Of a stretch of 36,055 nucleotides of DNA, positions 1 to 7,423 are shown in pieces (positions within the stretch are counted from its first letter, which is position 1; each line of letters starts with the position of its first letter). Position numbers and translations under genes: made by a program. Below the pieces are notes generated by a model. It had not been told where the DNA came from, did no database searches, and worked only from the letters and a program-made list of their open reading frames with translations. The stretch is from Desulfobulbaceae bacterium (GTDB lineage: Bacteria; Desulfobacterota; Desulfobulbia; Desulfobulbales; Desulfobulbaceae), in assembly GCA_024763055.1 (NCBI GenBank), contig JANTGH010000021.1, positions 1 through 36,055 on the forward strand, in the 5' to 3' direction.

Positions 1-169
1 GCAGAAAAAAGGCTCAGGCCATGGCAGCAATCCATACTAAGAAAATTATACCGGCTCAAACGTTAAAGTCAATTGGAATGCAGGGATAAGTGGTACACGC
101 ACCAACCTGTAATGAGACACATTCATAGTGATGTTTTTTATTATAATCCTGAAAAAGGCGGCAAATGCC

Positions 170-198
170 TTGACAAGGGGAAATGCGCATTTTACAAC
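170..198 (+). promoter_or_regulatory. Probable sigma-70 promoter for the carboxypeptidase gene
   Basis: A perfect -35 box TTGACA (170-175) is followed after 17 nt by TACAAC (193-198), a moderate -10 box. The spacer contains the perfect 12-nt palindrome AAATGCGCATTT (181-192), a possible operator lying between the two boxes. The start codon chosen for the downstream gene (248) would leave a leader of about 40 nt. Confidence 0.5.
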
Positions 199-247
199 GT
201 ATATATATGTAGAGGCATTTTCCAGCATTCCTTTCAATACCATTCTT

Positions 248-1273
248 ATGAAACGATTTTTTCTCCATACCCATCCCTTATTCTTAATCACGTTATTTTT
301 ACTGTCGTGTGCCACTACGGTGCAGGCTGCCCGAACACCTGTACTCGATATTTCAGTCAAGCACCGTCCCAACCACTGGCAGGCTGCAGCAATCCCTGCT
401 GATCATTCCCGGGCCGCATGGGTCAAACTTGGTGATTATAATGATATTACAGCGATTAAAAAGCGGGTCGGCAGCTCCATAGGCAGGGTATCCTGCCTGC
501 CGAGAATCAGAAAAAAAATCAGTTCAAAAAGCGTCATGATCATGGACGCGGAAACCGGCGTCACTCTTTTTTCAAAGGCCCCTGATCGTCCCAGGCAGCC
601 TGCCTCAACCATCAAGGTTCTGACCGGGATGATAGCAATTAAATCCCTGAAAAATAATACCTCCGTAGGTGTCAGCCGACATGCCGCCCGGATGCCAAGA
701 TCAAAGATATATTTAGACACCAAAAAACAATACAGGGCCGATGATCTTATTAATGCCGTGCTGTTGGCGTCCGCCAATGATGCCAGCGTTGCTCTCGCTG
801 AAAAAATTGCCGGCAATGAACAGGATTTTGCCCATATGATGACCCTGCGGGCGAAGCTGTGGGGGGCAGGAAAAACTATTTGCCGAACGGCAACAGGGCT
901 GACCGCTAAAGGACAGCAATCAACAGCAAGAGATTTAGCAAACATTTTCCGCCACGCCATGGAAGACATTGAATTTGCAAGGCGTATGCAGCAAGTTAAG
1001 ATAACGACTTCTTTTGGACAGACCTTGCGTAATCATAATAGAGCGCTGTGGCGGGTCAAAGGAGCCAAGGGAGGCAAGACAGGGTATACTGCGGCGGCAA
1101 GACAAACCTATGTCGGCAAATTTACGCGGAAGGAAGGAGCCATCATTGTCGCAATTATGGGCAGTGAAACCATGTGGTCCGACATAAAAAATCTGGTTGA
1201 GTACGGCTTTCTACGAAAAAAACAGATCGCCGGGGCCAGAGTGAAACACAACAAGCTGGCCCGCGCCGACTGA
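248..1273 (+). CDS. D-alanyl-D-alanine carboxypeptidase, peptidase S11 family (penicillin-binding protein)
   Basis: This is a secreted serine DD-carboxypeptidase that would remove the terminal D-Ala from peptidoglycan stem peptides in the periplasm. The open frame reaches back to 128, but the ATG at 248 begins a clear signal peptide (MKRFFLHTHP, a hydrophobic stretch, then a VQA-A type cleavage site near residue 27), so I use that start, giving 341 aa. All three active-site motifs of the penicillin-recognising fold are visible: STIK (residues 120-123, nucleophilic Ser120), SAN (175-177) and KTG (277-279). About 75 residues between the signal peptide and the catalytic domain are unassigned. 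There is no obvious C-terminal PBP5-type extension or amphipathic membrane anchor. No strong Shine-Dalgarno is seen. The gene is monocistronic, with a promoter upstream and a strong hairpin terminator downstream. The family is certain; the physiological role among paralogues is not. Confidence 0.93.
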   Translation: MKRFFLHTHPLFLITLFLLSCATTVQAARTPVLDISVKHRPNHWQAAAIPADHSRAAWVKLGDYNDITAIKKRVGSSIGRVSCLPRIRKKISSKSVMIMDAETGVTLFSKAPDRPRQPASTIKVLTGMIAIKSLKNNTSVGVSRHAARMPRSKIYLDTKKQYRADDLINAVLLASANDASVALAEKIAGNEQDFAHMMTLRAKLWGAGKTICRTATGLTAKGQQSTARDLANIFRHAMEDIEFARRMQQVKITTSFGQTLRNHNRALWRVKGAKGGKTGYTAAARQTYVGKFTRKEGAIIVAIMGSETMWSDIKNLVEYGFLRKKQIAGARVKHNKLARAD

Positions 1274-1300
1274 ATAATTCCAGAAATGCACTCACAAAAA

Positions 1301-1333
1301 AAGCCTTGCATGACTTCATGCAAGGCTTTTTTT
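1301..1333. terminator. Bidirectional intrinsic terminator between convergent genes
   Basis: A perfect 12-bp stem (1301-1312 with 1317-1328) closes an ACTT tetraloop. It has an A-tract on the left and a run of seven T on the right, so it can terminate transcription in both directions. It serves the carboxypeptidase gene (+) and the response-regulator gene (-). Confidence 0.92.
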
Positions 1334-1401
1334 ATCCCAACCACAAAAACCGTTATGAAAAACTACAAGGAGCAAAAAAATATCTTATTAAAACCAACCG
1401 C

Positions 1402-1776
1402 TTAATGGACACTTTCAAGTTGTCTTTCAACCAGTCCCAGGATCGCTTCTCGTTTAAAAGGTTTCTCCAAGGTGGCAATATCGCCGAGATAGCCGGCCAT
1501 GGTCAGATAACGTTCGGCCTTAATGGCACCGCCACCCGAAATCGCCAGGATTCTCATGTCCGGATAATCGCGAACAAGTTCCATTATAAATTTCAGGCCA
1601 TCTTTCACCGGCATGATCATATCGGTAATGATCAGGTCAAAGGCATAGCGTAGGACCAACTTCATGCCTTCCTCACCGTTTTCAGCTGTATGCACTTCAT
1701 ATCCCTCATGTGAGAGCATTTGAGACAGCATCATGCGAATCTGTTCCTCATCGTCTACAACCAATATTCGTTTCAA
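1402..1776 (-). CDS. Stand-alone response regulator receiver domain (CheY-like)
   Basis: A 124-aa single-domain receiver. The acidic pocket Asp8/Asp9 (VVDDEE), the phospho-acceptor Asp52 (IITDMIMP), the switch Ser80 (AISGGG) and the invariant Lys105 (LEKPF) are all present, so it should accept a phosphate from a histidine kinase. There is no output domain and no kinase gene next to it; the partner must be encoded elsewhere. Translation starts at TTG (1774-1776) behind a good GGAGGG box spaced 7 nt, so expression is probably modest by start-codon choice. An inverted repeat overlaps the leader immediately upstream. The gene follows the DUF1566 gene on the same strand after 122 nt. Confidence 0.9.
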   Translation of the reverse strand: MKRILVVDDEEQIRMMLSQMLSHEGYEVHTAENGEEGMKLVLRYAFDLIITDMIMPVKDGLKFIMELVRDYPDMRILAISGGGAIKAERYLTMAGYLGDIATLEKPFKREAILGLVERQLESVH

Positions 1777-1787
1777 CTATTATCCCT

Positions 1788-1866
1788 CCTCGACATCTAT
1801 ATGTCTATGTCGACTTTTTACAGTACTACATGGAATGCTGAAATCGAAACGTCGACAACTTTTTAC
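1788..1866 (-). promoter_or_regulatory. Leader/promoter region of the response regulator with inverted and direct repeats
   Basis: Two features are visible. The arms TCGACAT (1790-1796) and ATGTCGA (1807-1813) form a 7-bp inverted repeat with a 10-nt loop, ending next to the ribosome binding site. A sequence read on the + strand as GTCGACTTTTTAC (1809-1821) recurs as GTCGACAACTTTTTAC (1851-1866), so two similar sites lie about 42 nt apart. These look like a hairpin in the leader and paired protein-binding sites. No regulator is identified and no clear -35/-10 pair was found. Confidence 0.35.
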
Positions 1867-1898
1867 TTCTATAAGTATTACATTTGGAACTCATCAAT

Positions 1899-2852
1899 TC
1901 AACAGCTTTTTTTATTTCTACATATTTTTCCACGACAAAAACGGCCAAACCCCCCCGGAATCGTCCCGGAAGACCAGAAAGCTCGACCATGTTTGAAATC
2001 AACAAACCAATACCCTCCAGGTCTGCGGACGGCATCAACAAAAATAAACGGTTGCTCGGTTGAAAAACATGGATGAAGAAATTGGTCCCTGTTTTTTTCC
2101 CGTTCCATCAAAGAAAGGGCCTCTGCCATGGATGGCAACCGCCAATCATTATGGCCCGCGAATCCTGTTTCATTGATCTTTTCCAGTTCTCTGCGCATGG
2201 AGCGATGACTCATGATATCTGTTCCGCTACGCTGCCACATAAGACCGGTTACCCGATCCGTTACGGTTTGCCCATCATCATTATCAACAAGATAATTGCT
2301 GAAATTCCCTTCGGGATTACGTTTATGATCAACAAGATTATACGCACCGACAAGCGCAACGACATCTTCTTCGCTCAACTCGGCAGGACCGGAGGGTAAC
2401 TCGACCAACTGCAATTCGGGAAGCGGTTCATTAGTCCCGGGCAAACCGCTTGCTCCCAATTCCTCCTTTTCCTCTTCTTTAAGGGGAACTATTTTTGAAA
2501 TATCATCAGAGTCAATAATATTTTCCAACAGCCAGTTTTTCAGTTCTTCATTTATCCCGTGTGTCCGTTCAAAATGGGCAACCTTCCCTTGCTGGTCAAC
2601 GCAGCGCTGTATCATTTCCCGGGGAGCAAGAATTTCCGCCATCACCCTGGCATGTTTTATGCCACGCTCCATAAGACAGAGCCGAGGTGTCTCGTCCCAG
2701 GCATCAATAAAAAAATAATAAATCCTCTCATTCTTACTGCGAATCCGTTCCTTGCCACCCCATGATTCAAAGGTGCCGAAGGTGTATTCAGGACTCATTT
2801 CCCAGTCTATACCCGGATTATCCATCAGATTTAATAGAGCAAACAGTCCCAT
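1899..2852 (-). CDS. DUF1566 (Lcl_C) domain protein
   Basis: A 317-aa protein. The C-terminal part (about residues 197-310) matches the DUF1566/Lcl C-terminal family: TDRVTGLMWQ near 198-207, DWRLPS at 236-241, and a tryptophan- and glycine-rich end. The family is related in fold to formylglycine-generating-enzyme-like domains, but its activity is unknown. The first 120 residues form a separate acidic/aromatic domain without a recognised signature (YYFFIDAWDE, then a helical stretch), joined by a Glu/Pro-rich linker (about 121-165). No signal peptide is visible, so it is probably cytoplasmic, unlike many DUF1566 proteins. The start has a good GGAGGA box a few bases upstream. It may be co-transcribed with the downstream response regulator. 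Confidence 0.8.
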   Translation of the reverse strand: MGLFALLNLMDNPGIDWEMSPEYTFGTFESWGGKERIRSKNERIYYFFIDAWDETPRLCLMERGIKHARVMAEILAPREMIQRCVDQQGKVAHFERTHGINEELKNWLLENIIDSDDISKIVPLKEEEKEELGASGLPGTNEPLPELQLVELPSGPAELSEEDVVALVGAYNLVDHKRNPEGNFSNYLVDNDDGQTVTDRVTGLMWQRSGTDIMSHRSMRRELEKINETGFAGHNDWRLPSMAEALSLMEREKNRDQFLHPCFSTEQPFIFVDAVRRPGGYWFVDFKHGRAFWSSGTIPGGFGRFCRGKICRNKKSC

Positions 2853-3106
2853 AAATTCCTCCGCAAGTTAGTATATAGTAATAAAGTAGTAATCTGTTTC
2901 TCCAGAATCCAGCTTCTAATCACCCTATTCATATAATTGATATTTATTTTTATAGTAGAATAATATTCATTACCATGTCAAGGGGTAATATACGCCGCAA
3001 ACTAATCATCAATAGCGACAATATTGATTTCAGTATATTATATAATTTAGATTCCAGTGCCCCGATATGCACTCTACTGACGGACTTCCTTTTTACCATA
3101 GTTCCA

Positions 3107-3646
3107 ATGGAAACCAAAACAACACTCCTTATGCTGGGCGACTCACTCATTGAATGGGGTGACTGGGATGCATTACTCCCCGGATATAATATCATTAACA
3201 AAGGCATTGCCGGAGAGGCAATGGAAGAGCTCTCATTCCGATTAAACAATGAAGTTCAGGCAGCAGGTAATCCTGGATATATCATCATTATGAGCGGTAC
3301 CAATAACCTGCTCACGGGAGACCTCTTTTTTCCGGCCACGCTCAAAACCATGCTACCCAGGCTACGGCAACTTTGTCCCCAATCAATTATTTCCGTCAAT
3401 GCTATCCTGCCCATGGATATTGCCGAACCGAGGGCAAAGATCGTCAGCGATATCAATCGACAACTCAGGCGGATCACTGAATCTGCAGGATGCTCTTTTC
3501 TTAATACTGACTCCGCCTTCAACACTTATTGCCGCCCTGTCACTCTTCCCTGTTTCCAGCATGATGGAGTTCACCTCAACCCCAACGGGTATCAGATCTG
3601 GGCACGGGAAATTGACCACCACCTTCAGCAACTCAAGACAAAGTGA
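3107..3646 (+). CDS. SGNH/GDSL-family hydrolase (esterase/lipase-like)
   Basis: A 179-aa single-domain SGNH hydrolase. All four blocks are present: block I GDSL with nucleophile Ser13, the oxyanion-hole Gly in KGIAG (about 33-36), block III GTNN with Asn66, and block V DGVH with Asp153 and His156. The family hydrolyses ester, thioester or acyl bonds. The substrate cannot be read from sequence. The frame is open back to 2975, but the homologous region starts just before TLLMLGDSL, so the ATG at 3107 is chosen, although it lacks a clear ribosome binding site. A longer protein of up to 223 aa remains possible. No signal peptide is visible with this start. The gene appears to stand alone, with a strong promoter for the next operon right after its stop codon. 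Confidence 0.85.
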   Translation: METKTTLLMLGDSLIEWGDWDALLPGYNIINKGIAGEAMEELSFRLNNEVQAAGNPGYIIIMSGTNNLLTGDLFFPATLKTMLPRLRQLCPQSIISVNAILPMDIAEPRAKIVSDINRQLRRITESAGCSFLNTDSAFNTYCRPVTLPCFQHDGVHLNPNGYQIWAREIDHHLQQLKTK

Positions 3647-3652
3647 TGAGGC

Positions 3653-3681
3653 TTGACAGTCGCCAAGCAACTTCTTATATG
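3653..3681 (+). promoter_or_regulatory. Strong sigma-70-like promoter for the OB-fold/panE/HAD/Nudix operon
   Basis: TTGACA (3653-3658), a 17-nt spacer and TATATG (3676-3681) make a near-consensus promoter directly after the SGNH gene stop codon. It leaves a leader of roughly 120 nt. That leader holds AAGGTAT and ATACCTT arms enclosing a small CTTAA-TGC-TTAAG hairpin, so the 5' untranslated RNA may be structured. Confidence 0.6.
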
Positions 3682-3810
3682 TTCATCATTGTAAGGTATA
3701 TTCTGCTTAATGCTTAAGATCGAAAAAGATACCTTTCCGGCGTCTATGGTATTGCGCAGTCTCTACAAAAAACAAATTTCATTTTATTCATATCAAATTT
3801 GAGGTACATC

Positions 3811-4677
3811 ATGTTCCATGCACGTCTCTGTACAGGTCTTGTTCTTGCCGCCTTCTGTATCGCACCGGTACTCTTCACCGCGCCAGGCAGTATCGCTGCT
3901 CCGGCTGCGACAACATTAGACGGAAAGACTCTTAAAGGTAAGGTTCTGGAAACCATGAATACCGGTGGTTATACTTACCTGCAGGTTAAAACTCCCGATC
4001 AAACGGTCTGGATAGCGATTCCGGAAACCAAAGTGGAAAAAGGTCAGCAGGTTGTCTGTAAACCCGGCATGACCATGACAAATTTTGAATCTAAAACTCT
4101 GGGCCGAACTTTTGATAGTATTGTCTTTTCTTCCGGCCTTAATGATGTGAACAAAACAGGCCCATCCAACCCCCACGCTACCACTACCGGTATGGGGGAA
4201 AAACCGCCAATGAGCGCCTCGGGTTTTGCCGAGGCCATGCAGGCGGAACAGGGTAAAATTCCGGCAGGATCCGCCATGGCGGGTGGAGCGGCAATGGGCG
4301 GAGCCATGGCCGCTTCCGGGGGCAGCGCCAATGCCATCGTCCCCTCAAAAGATGTCACCGTTGAAAAGGCAAAAGGTGACAACGCCTATACTGTCGGGGA
4401 ATGCTTTAACGAAGGGAAAAAACTGAATAATAAAAAAATCAAAGTTCGCGGCAAGGTGGTCAAAGTGTCGCGCATGATCATGGGCAAGAACTGGGTCCAT
4501 ATCCAGGATGGTAGCGGCAACCCCATGGAAAACACCCATGATCTTGTTATCACCACCATGGCTGAACCGGCCATGAACAGCCTTGTGCTCGTTGAAGGCA
4601 CCCTGCATGCGGATAAGGACTTCGGTGCCGGATATAAATATAAAGTCATCGTTGAAGATGCCGAAATAAAAAATTAG
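3811..4677 (+). CDS. Exported protein with two small OB-like beta domains (NrfJ-related type)
   Basis: A 288-aa protein with an N-terminal signal peptide (cleavage near residue 30, after SIAA). The ATG at 3811 has GAGG 6 nt upstream and is preferred to the in-frame TTG at 3799. Domain 1 (about 37-108) starts LKGKVLETMNTGGYTYLQVK, a pattern found in proteins annotated as NrfJ-related. A low-complexity Met/Ala/Gly-rich linker follows (about 125-175, with MAGGAAMGGAM). Domain 2 (about 195-286) has an OB-fold look: KVRGKVVKVS, GKNWVHIQDGSG, then VLVEGTL. The domains probably bind a ligand or a partner in the periplasm. Function is unknown and neither domain has catalytic residues I can point to. 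It is the first gene of an operon, with panE starting 8 nt after its stop. Confidence 0.75.
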   Translation: MFHARLCTGLVLAAFCIAPVLFTAPGSIAAPAATTLDGKTLKGKVLETMNTGGYTYLQVKTPDQTVWIAIPETKVEKGQQVVCKPGMTMTNFESKTLGRTFDSIVFSSGLNDVNKTGPSNPHATTTGMGEKPPMSASGFAEAMQAEQGKIPAGSAMAGGAAMGGAMAASGGSANAIVPSKDVTVEKAKGDNAYTVGECFNEGKKLNNKKIKVRGKVVKVSRMIMGKNWVHIQDGSGNPMENTHDLVITTMAEPAMNSLVLVEGTLHADKDFGAGYKYKVIVEDAEIKN

Positions 4678-4684
4678 CCCCTCC

Positions 4685-5620
4685 ATGCATATTGTCCTTG
4701 TCGGTCCCGGGGCCCTGGGCACATTACTTAGCGTACGACTCGCGCCTCCCCTGCAGGAAAAGGGCGACGTCCTTTTCCTGCTTGATCATAATCCGGAGCG
4801 GGCTCGCAAGATTTCCCGAAACGGACTTGCTCTCCGCGAGAACAACCATATACTTACCTCTAATCCACAGGTAACAGCCGATCCCCGGACCATTCCCGGC
4901 TGCGATATCTTGCTGCTCTGCGTCAAGGCAGGTGATGTCACCAAGGCCCTGCAGGATGCCGCCCCTCTCATTGCAAACGATACGCTCATCGTCGGCATGC
5001 AAAACGGTATGGGCCACCTTGAAGCCCTGGAAAACACGAATGGAATTGGAATTGCCGCAGTATCTTCTGAGGGAGCAACCTTGGAAGCACCAGGAAAGGT
5101 AATCTATGGCGGCTCCGGGATTACCCGTTTCGGCCTGCTTTCAACATCAATGCCTTTTCCGGAAAGCCTAAAAACACTTGTAGCACTTTTTATCCGGGCA
5201 GGTCTGCAGGCGGAACTGGTCCGAAACATACAACCCTATCTCTGGGAGAAACTCTTTGTTAACGTGGGTATCAACGCATTGACAGCTATTTACAAACGTA
5301 AAAACGGCCACCTTCTCACCTCGTGTTCACTGAGAAGCACCATGAAAAAGGCAATTGCAGAGGCCGTTAACATTGCAGAAAAAAAAAATATCCACCTCAC
5401 CTGCGACCCGATAGCTCTGACCTTTTCCATCTGCCGCAGAACCAAAAACAACGTTTCTTCCATGCTGCAGGATGTTTACAATAAACGTCCCACGGAAATA
5501 AATGCCATTAACGGGTACATTGTCAGCGAGGGTAAACGTCTGGGCATTCCCACTCCGGTCAATGCGAACCTTATGCGGCGAGTGCGGGAGATTGAACGCT
5601 ACTGGCCGGTCGTAATATGA
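4685..5620 (+). CDS. panE: 2-dehydropantoate 2-reductase (ketopantoate reductase)
   Basis: A 311-aa cytoplasmic NADPH-dependent reductase that converts ketopantoate to pantoate in pantothenate/CoA synthesis. The Rossmann dinucleotide motif GPGALG is at residues 7-12. The conserved Lys81 (CVKAGD), Asn107 (GMQNG) and the catalytic lysine of WEKLFVN (Lys189) are all in their usual places, followed by the helical C-terminal ApbA domain. Length is typical for the family. The gene starts 8 nt after the OB-fold protein and ends in an ATGA overlap with the HAD gene, so it is part of a tightly coupled operon. Paralogues acting on other 2-keto acids exist, so the exact substrate is likely but not proven; no other pantothenate gene is nearby. 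Confidence 0.88.
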   Translation: MHIVLVGPGALGTLLSVRLAPPLQEKGDVLFLLDHNPERARKISRNGLALRENNHILTSNPQVTADPRTIPGCDILLLCVKAGDVTKALQDAAPLIANDTLIVGMQNGMGHLEALENTNGIGIAAVSSEGATLEAPGKVIYGGSGITRFGLLSTSMPFPESLKTLVALFIRAGLQAELVRNIQPYLWEKLFVNVGINALTAIYKRKNGHLLTSCSLRSTMKKAIAEAVNIAEKKNIHLTCDPIALTFSICRRTKNNVSSMLQDVYNKRPTEINAINGYIVSEGKRLGIPTPVNANLMRRVREIERYWPVVI

Positions 5621-6204
5621 TAATCGGACACGCAAAAATTGATCCGGCTGATTTGGGTTTTGACTTTGACGGAGTCATTGCCGACACCGCCGAGGTCTTT
5701 ATCCGACTGGCCTGTGACAAATACAGTCTTTGCGATATCATGATCGAGGACATCACAAATTTTGAAGTGGAAAAGTGTCTGGATATCGCGCCGGACATAG
5801 TCCAGTCGATCTTTACAGATGTTCTGCTTGATTCCATAGGCACCGGCCTGAAACCCATGCCCGGTGCAATGGAAGTGCTTGCGGCGTTGACTAAAAAAGC
5901 AGAGATTTCAATAATTACAGCCAGACCGGAACCGGGACCGGTCCATGCCTGGCTGGAAACCGTCCTGCCGCAGGAAGTCTGCGCCCATATTCGTATTATT
6001 GCCATGGGCACCCATGACAACAAGGTCCACCACGTCCAAAAATTAGGCCTCACTCATTTTATTGATGACCGGGTGGAAACCTGTACCCAGCTCGACTGTG
6101 CCGGTATCGGTGCCATTGTCTTCAACCATCCTTGGAACACTCACCGACACAACCTGCCCACTGTCAGTAATTGGCAGGAAATACGAGCACTATGTCTGGA
6201 GTAA
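5617..6204 (+). CDS. HAD-superfamily hydrolase
   Basis: A 195-aa HAD phosphatase-type protein. Motif I is DFDGV with Asp16 (nucleophile) and Asp18 (acid/base), motif II is IITARPE (Thr101), motif III is probably Lys136, and motif IV is FIDDR (Asp150/Asp151). A helical cap sits between motifs I and II, from about 22 to 85. The layout resembles small 5'-nucleotidase-like HADs. The substrate is unknown. Its ATG overlaps the panE stop codon as ATGA, so translation is coupled, and the Nudix gene begins before its end. This suggests a small housekeeping set acting on phosphorylated metabolites, which is an inference from context only. Confidence 0.82.
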   Translation: MIIGHAKIDPADLGFDFDGVIADTAEVFIRLACDKYSLCDIMIEDITNFEVEKCLDIAPDIVQSIFTDVLLDSIGTGLKPMPGAMEVLAALTKKAEISIITARPEPGPVHAWLETVLPQEVCAHIRIIAMGTHDNKVHHVQKLGLTHFIDDRVETCTQLDCAGIGAIVFNHPWNTHRHNLPTVSNWQEIRALCLE

Positions 6205-6644
6205 ATGTACTTGGCGCCGCTATGAAATGCCCAAAATGCAAAACGAAAATTCCCCTGTATAAAAACCCGGTTCCCACCGTGGACATCATCATTGAAACAG
6301 AAACGGGTATTGTCCTGATTGAACGAAAAAATCCGCCCCATGGCTGGGCCATACCCGGGGGGTTTGTAGATTACGGCGAGTCCTATGAACAGGCCGCGAT
6401 CCGGGAGGCAAAGGAAGAAACAGGACTCAAGGTGGAACTGGTCCGCCAGTTTCATACCTATTCCAACCCGGATCGTGACCCCCGCCTGCATACAGCTTCA
6501 ACGGTCTTCATCGCCAGGGCGGACGGAATCCCCAGGGGAGGGGATGACGCTCTGCAGGCCAAAATATTTAAGCAAAAAAACCTGCCGACCCTGGTCTTTG
6601 ACCATTCCCGCATTATCGAGGAGTATTTCAACAACAAGTATTGA
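6192..6644 (+). CDS. Nudix hydrolase
   Basis: A 150-aa Nudix pyrophosphohydrolase. The Nudix box is complete: G57-x5-E63-x7-REAKEETGL (71-79), with the metal-binding glutamates in REAKEE. The N-terminus carries a single CPKC pair (residues 13-16), then a [12 protein letters not shown] strand as in ADP-ribose- or NAD-type Nudix enzymes. The ATG at 6192 lies inside the HAD gene and has AGGAA 11 nt upstream. The ATG at 6222 would also give a good N-terminus (MKCPKCKTK) but has no ribosome binding site, so the start is uncertain by 10 residues. This is the last gene of the operon. A partial copy of its 3' end is found just past the stop codon. Confidence 0.87.
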   Translation: MSGVNVLGAAMKCPKCKTKIPLYKNPVPTVDIIIETETGIVLIERKNPPHGWAIPGGFVDYGESYEQAAIREAKEETGLKVELVRQFHTYSNPDRDPRLHTASTVFIARADGIPRGGDDALQAKIFKQKNLPTLVFDHSRIIEEYFNNKY

Positions 6645-6715
6645 GGAGTATTTTAAAAAATGAACTACATCCGCAGCAAGCTACGGGGAATTTGACCCTA
6701 AAAGAGATTAAATTA
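6645..6715. repeat. Partial duplication of the Nudix 3' end plus an imperfect palindrome
   Basis: GAGGAGTATTT, which encodes the end of the Nudix protein (EEYF, from about 6619), is repeated just after the stop codon at about 6644-6654 and would read IEEYFKK in another frame. This looks like a short local duplication. An imperfect palindrome follows (6671-6686, CCGCAGC facing GCTACGG). No gene is seen. The larger repeat element begins at 6724. Confidence 0.4.
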
Positions 6716-6723
6716 CCTTTATT

Positions 6724-6909
6724 TGATGGACTCGTAGAAAGTCTGAACAATTCTTAAAGATGGTTAAACAAAGATATACAGGTAAGCACCCCGAAGGAGC
6801 GACTCCTAAGAGTAATGTTTCAGGGCGGGTCTTAATTAGACATGTAGTATGCCTACGAATCGCCCTGGGGCATACGACGCAGTAGATCGAAGTTTTTACG
6901 ACGCCATCT
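6724..6909. repeat. Dispersed structured repeat element, copy A (186 nt)
   Basis: This element recurs at 35850-36055. Its ends are inverted copies of each other (left GATGG..TCGTA, right TACGACGCCATC), like those of a MITE or a hairpin RNA. The right half contains a long block almost identical in both copies (GCGGGTCTTAATTAGACATG and onwards), closed by a 7-bp stem CAGGGCG (6821-6827) with CGCCCTG (6861-6867). The element fills the gap between the Nudix gene (+) and the FKBP gene (-). It contains no open frame of note. It might also act as a transcription boundary for both genes. Confidence 0.8.
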
Positions 6910-6942
6910 TATCTAACAGTAAGAGCAGGCTCCTTCTTTATT

Positions 6943-7371
6943 TTACCCGATAGCCACCAGCTCAATATCAAAGGTCAGGTCTTTTCCTGCCAAAGGCGGA
7001 TTTGCATCCAGGGTAACATGCTCATCGGTTACCTCGGTTACACGCACAATAACAGTTTCACCATTAGGGCCGCCCATCTGCAGCTGCTGGCCGACTTCCG
7101 GATTAATATCCGAAGGAACCTGATCACGGGGAGCCTGGATAATCATTTCCTCATTTCGCTGTCCATACGCCTTGTCTGCCGGAATGGTCACCTGTTTTTT
7201 CTCACCACTGCCCATACCCGTGACTGCCTCTTCAAAGCCGACGATGACCTGTCCACTGCCCAAGGTAAATTCCAGGGGATCATGCCCTTCCGATGAATCA
7301 AAAACCGTTCCATCTTCCAGGATGCCGGTGTAATGAATTTTTACAGTGTCGCCATGCTGTGCCTGTGTCAT
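6943..7371 (-). CDS. FKBP-type peptidyl-prolyl cis-trans isomerase (SlyD/SlpA type)
   Basis: A 142-aa prolyl isomerase/chaperone. The FKBP core is visible: VKIHYTGILEDGTVFDSS (about 10-27), PLEFTLGSGQVI.GFE (about 32-47), then an inserted flap domain typical of SlyD (about 70-125), and the closing NPPLAGKDLTFDIELV. There is no His-rich C-terminal tail, so it is closer to the SlpA/FkpB or short SlyD type. No signal peptide is seen, so it acts in the cytoplasm and assists folding around proline bonds. The gene lies 52 nt after the Tim44-like gene on the same strand and may share its transcript. Confidence 0.92.
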   Translation of the reverse strand: MTQAQHGDTVKIHYTGILEDGTVFDSSEGHDPLEFTLGSGQVIVGFEEAVTGMGSGEKKQVTIPADKAYGQRNEEMIIQAPRDQVPSDINPEVGQQLQMGGPNGETVIVRVTEVTDEHVTLDANPPLAGKDLTFDIELVAIG

Positions 7372-7423
7372 GTCTTTTTCCTCTCTATTTACAATAAGTT
7401 ATAATATTCAATACCTGTCATGG

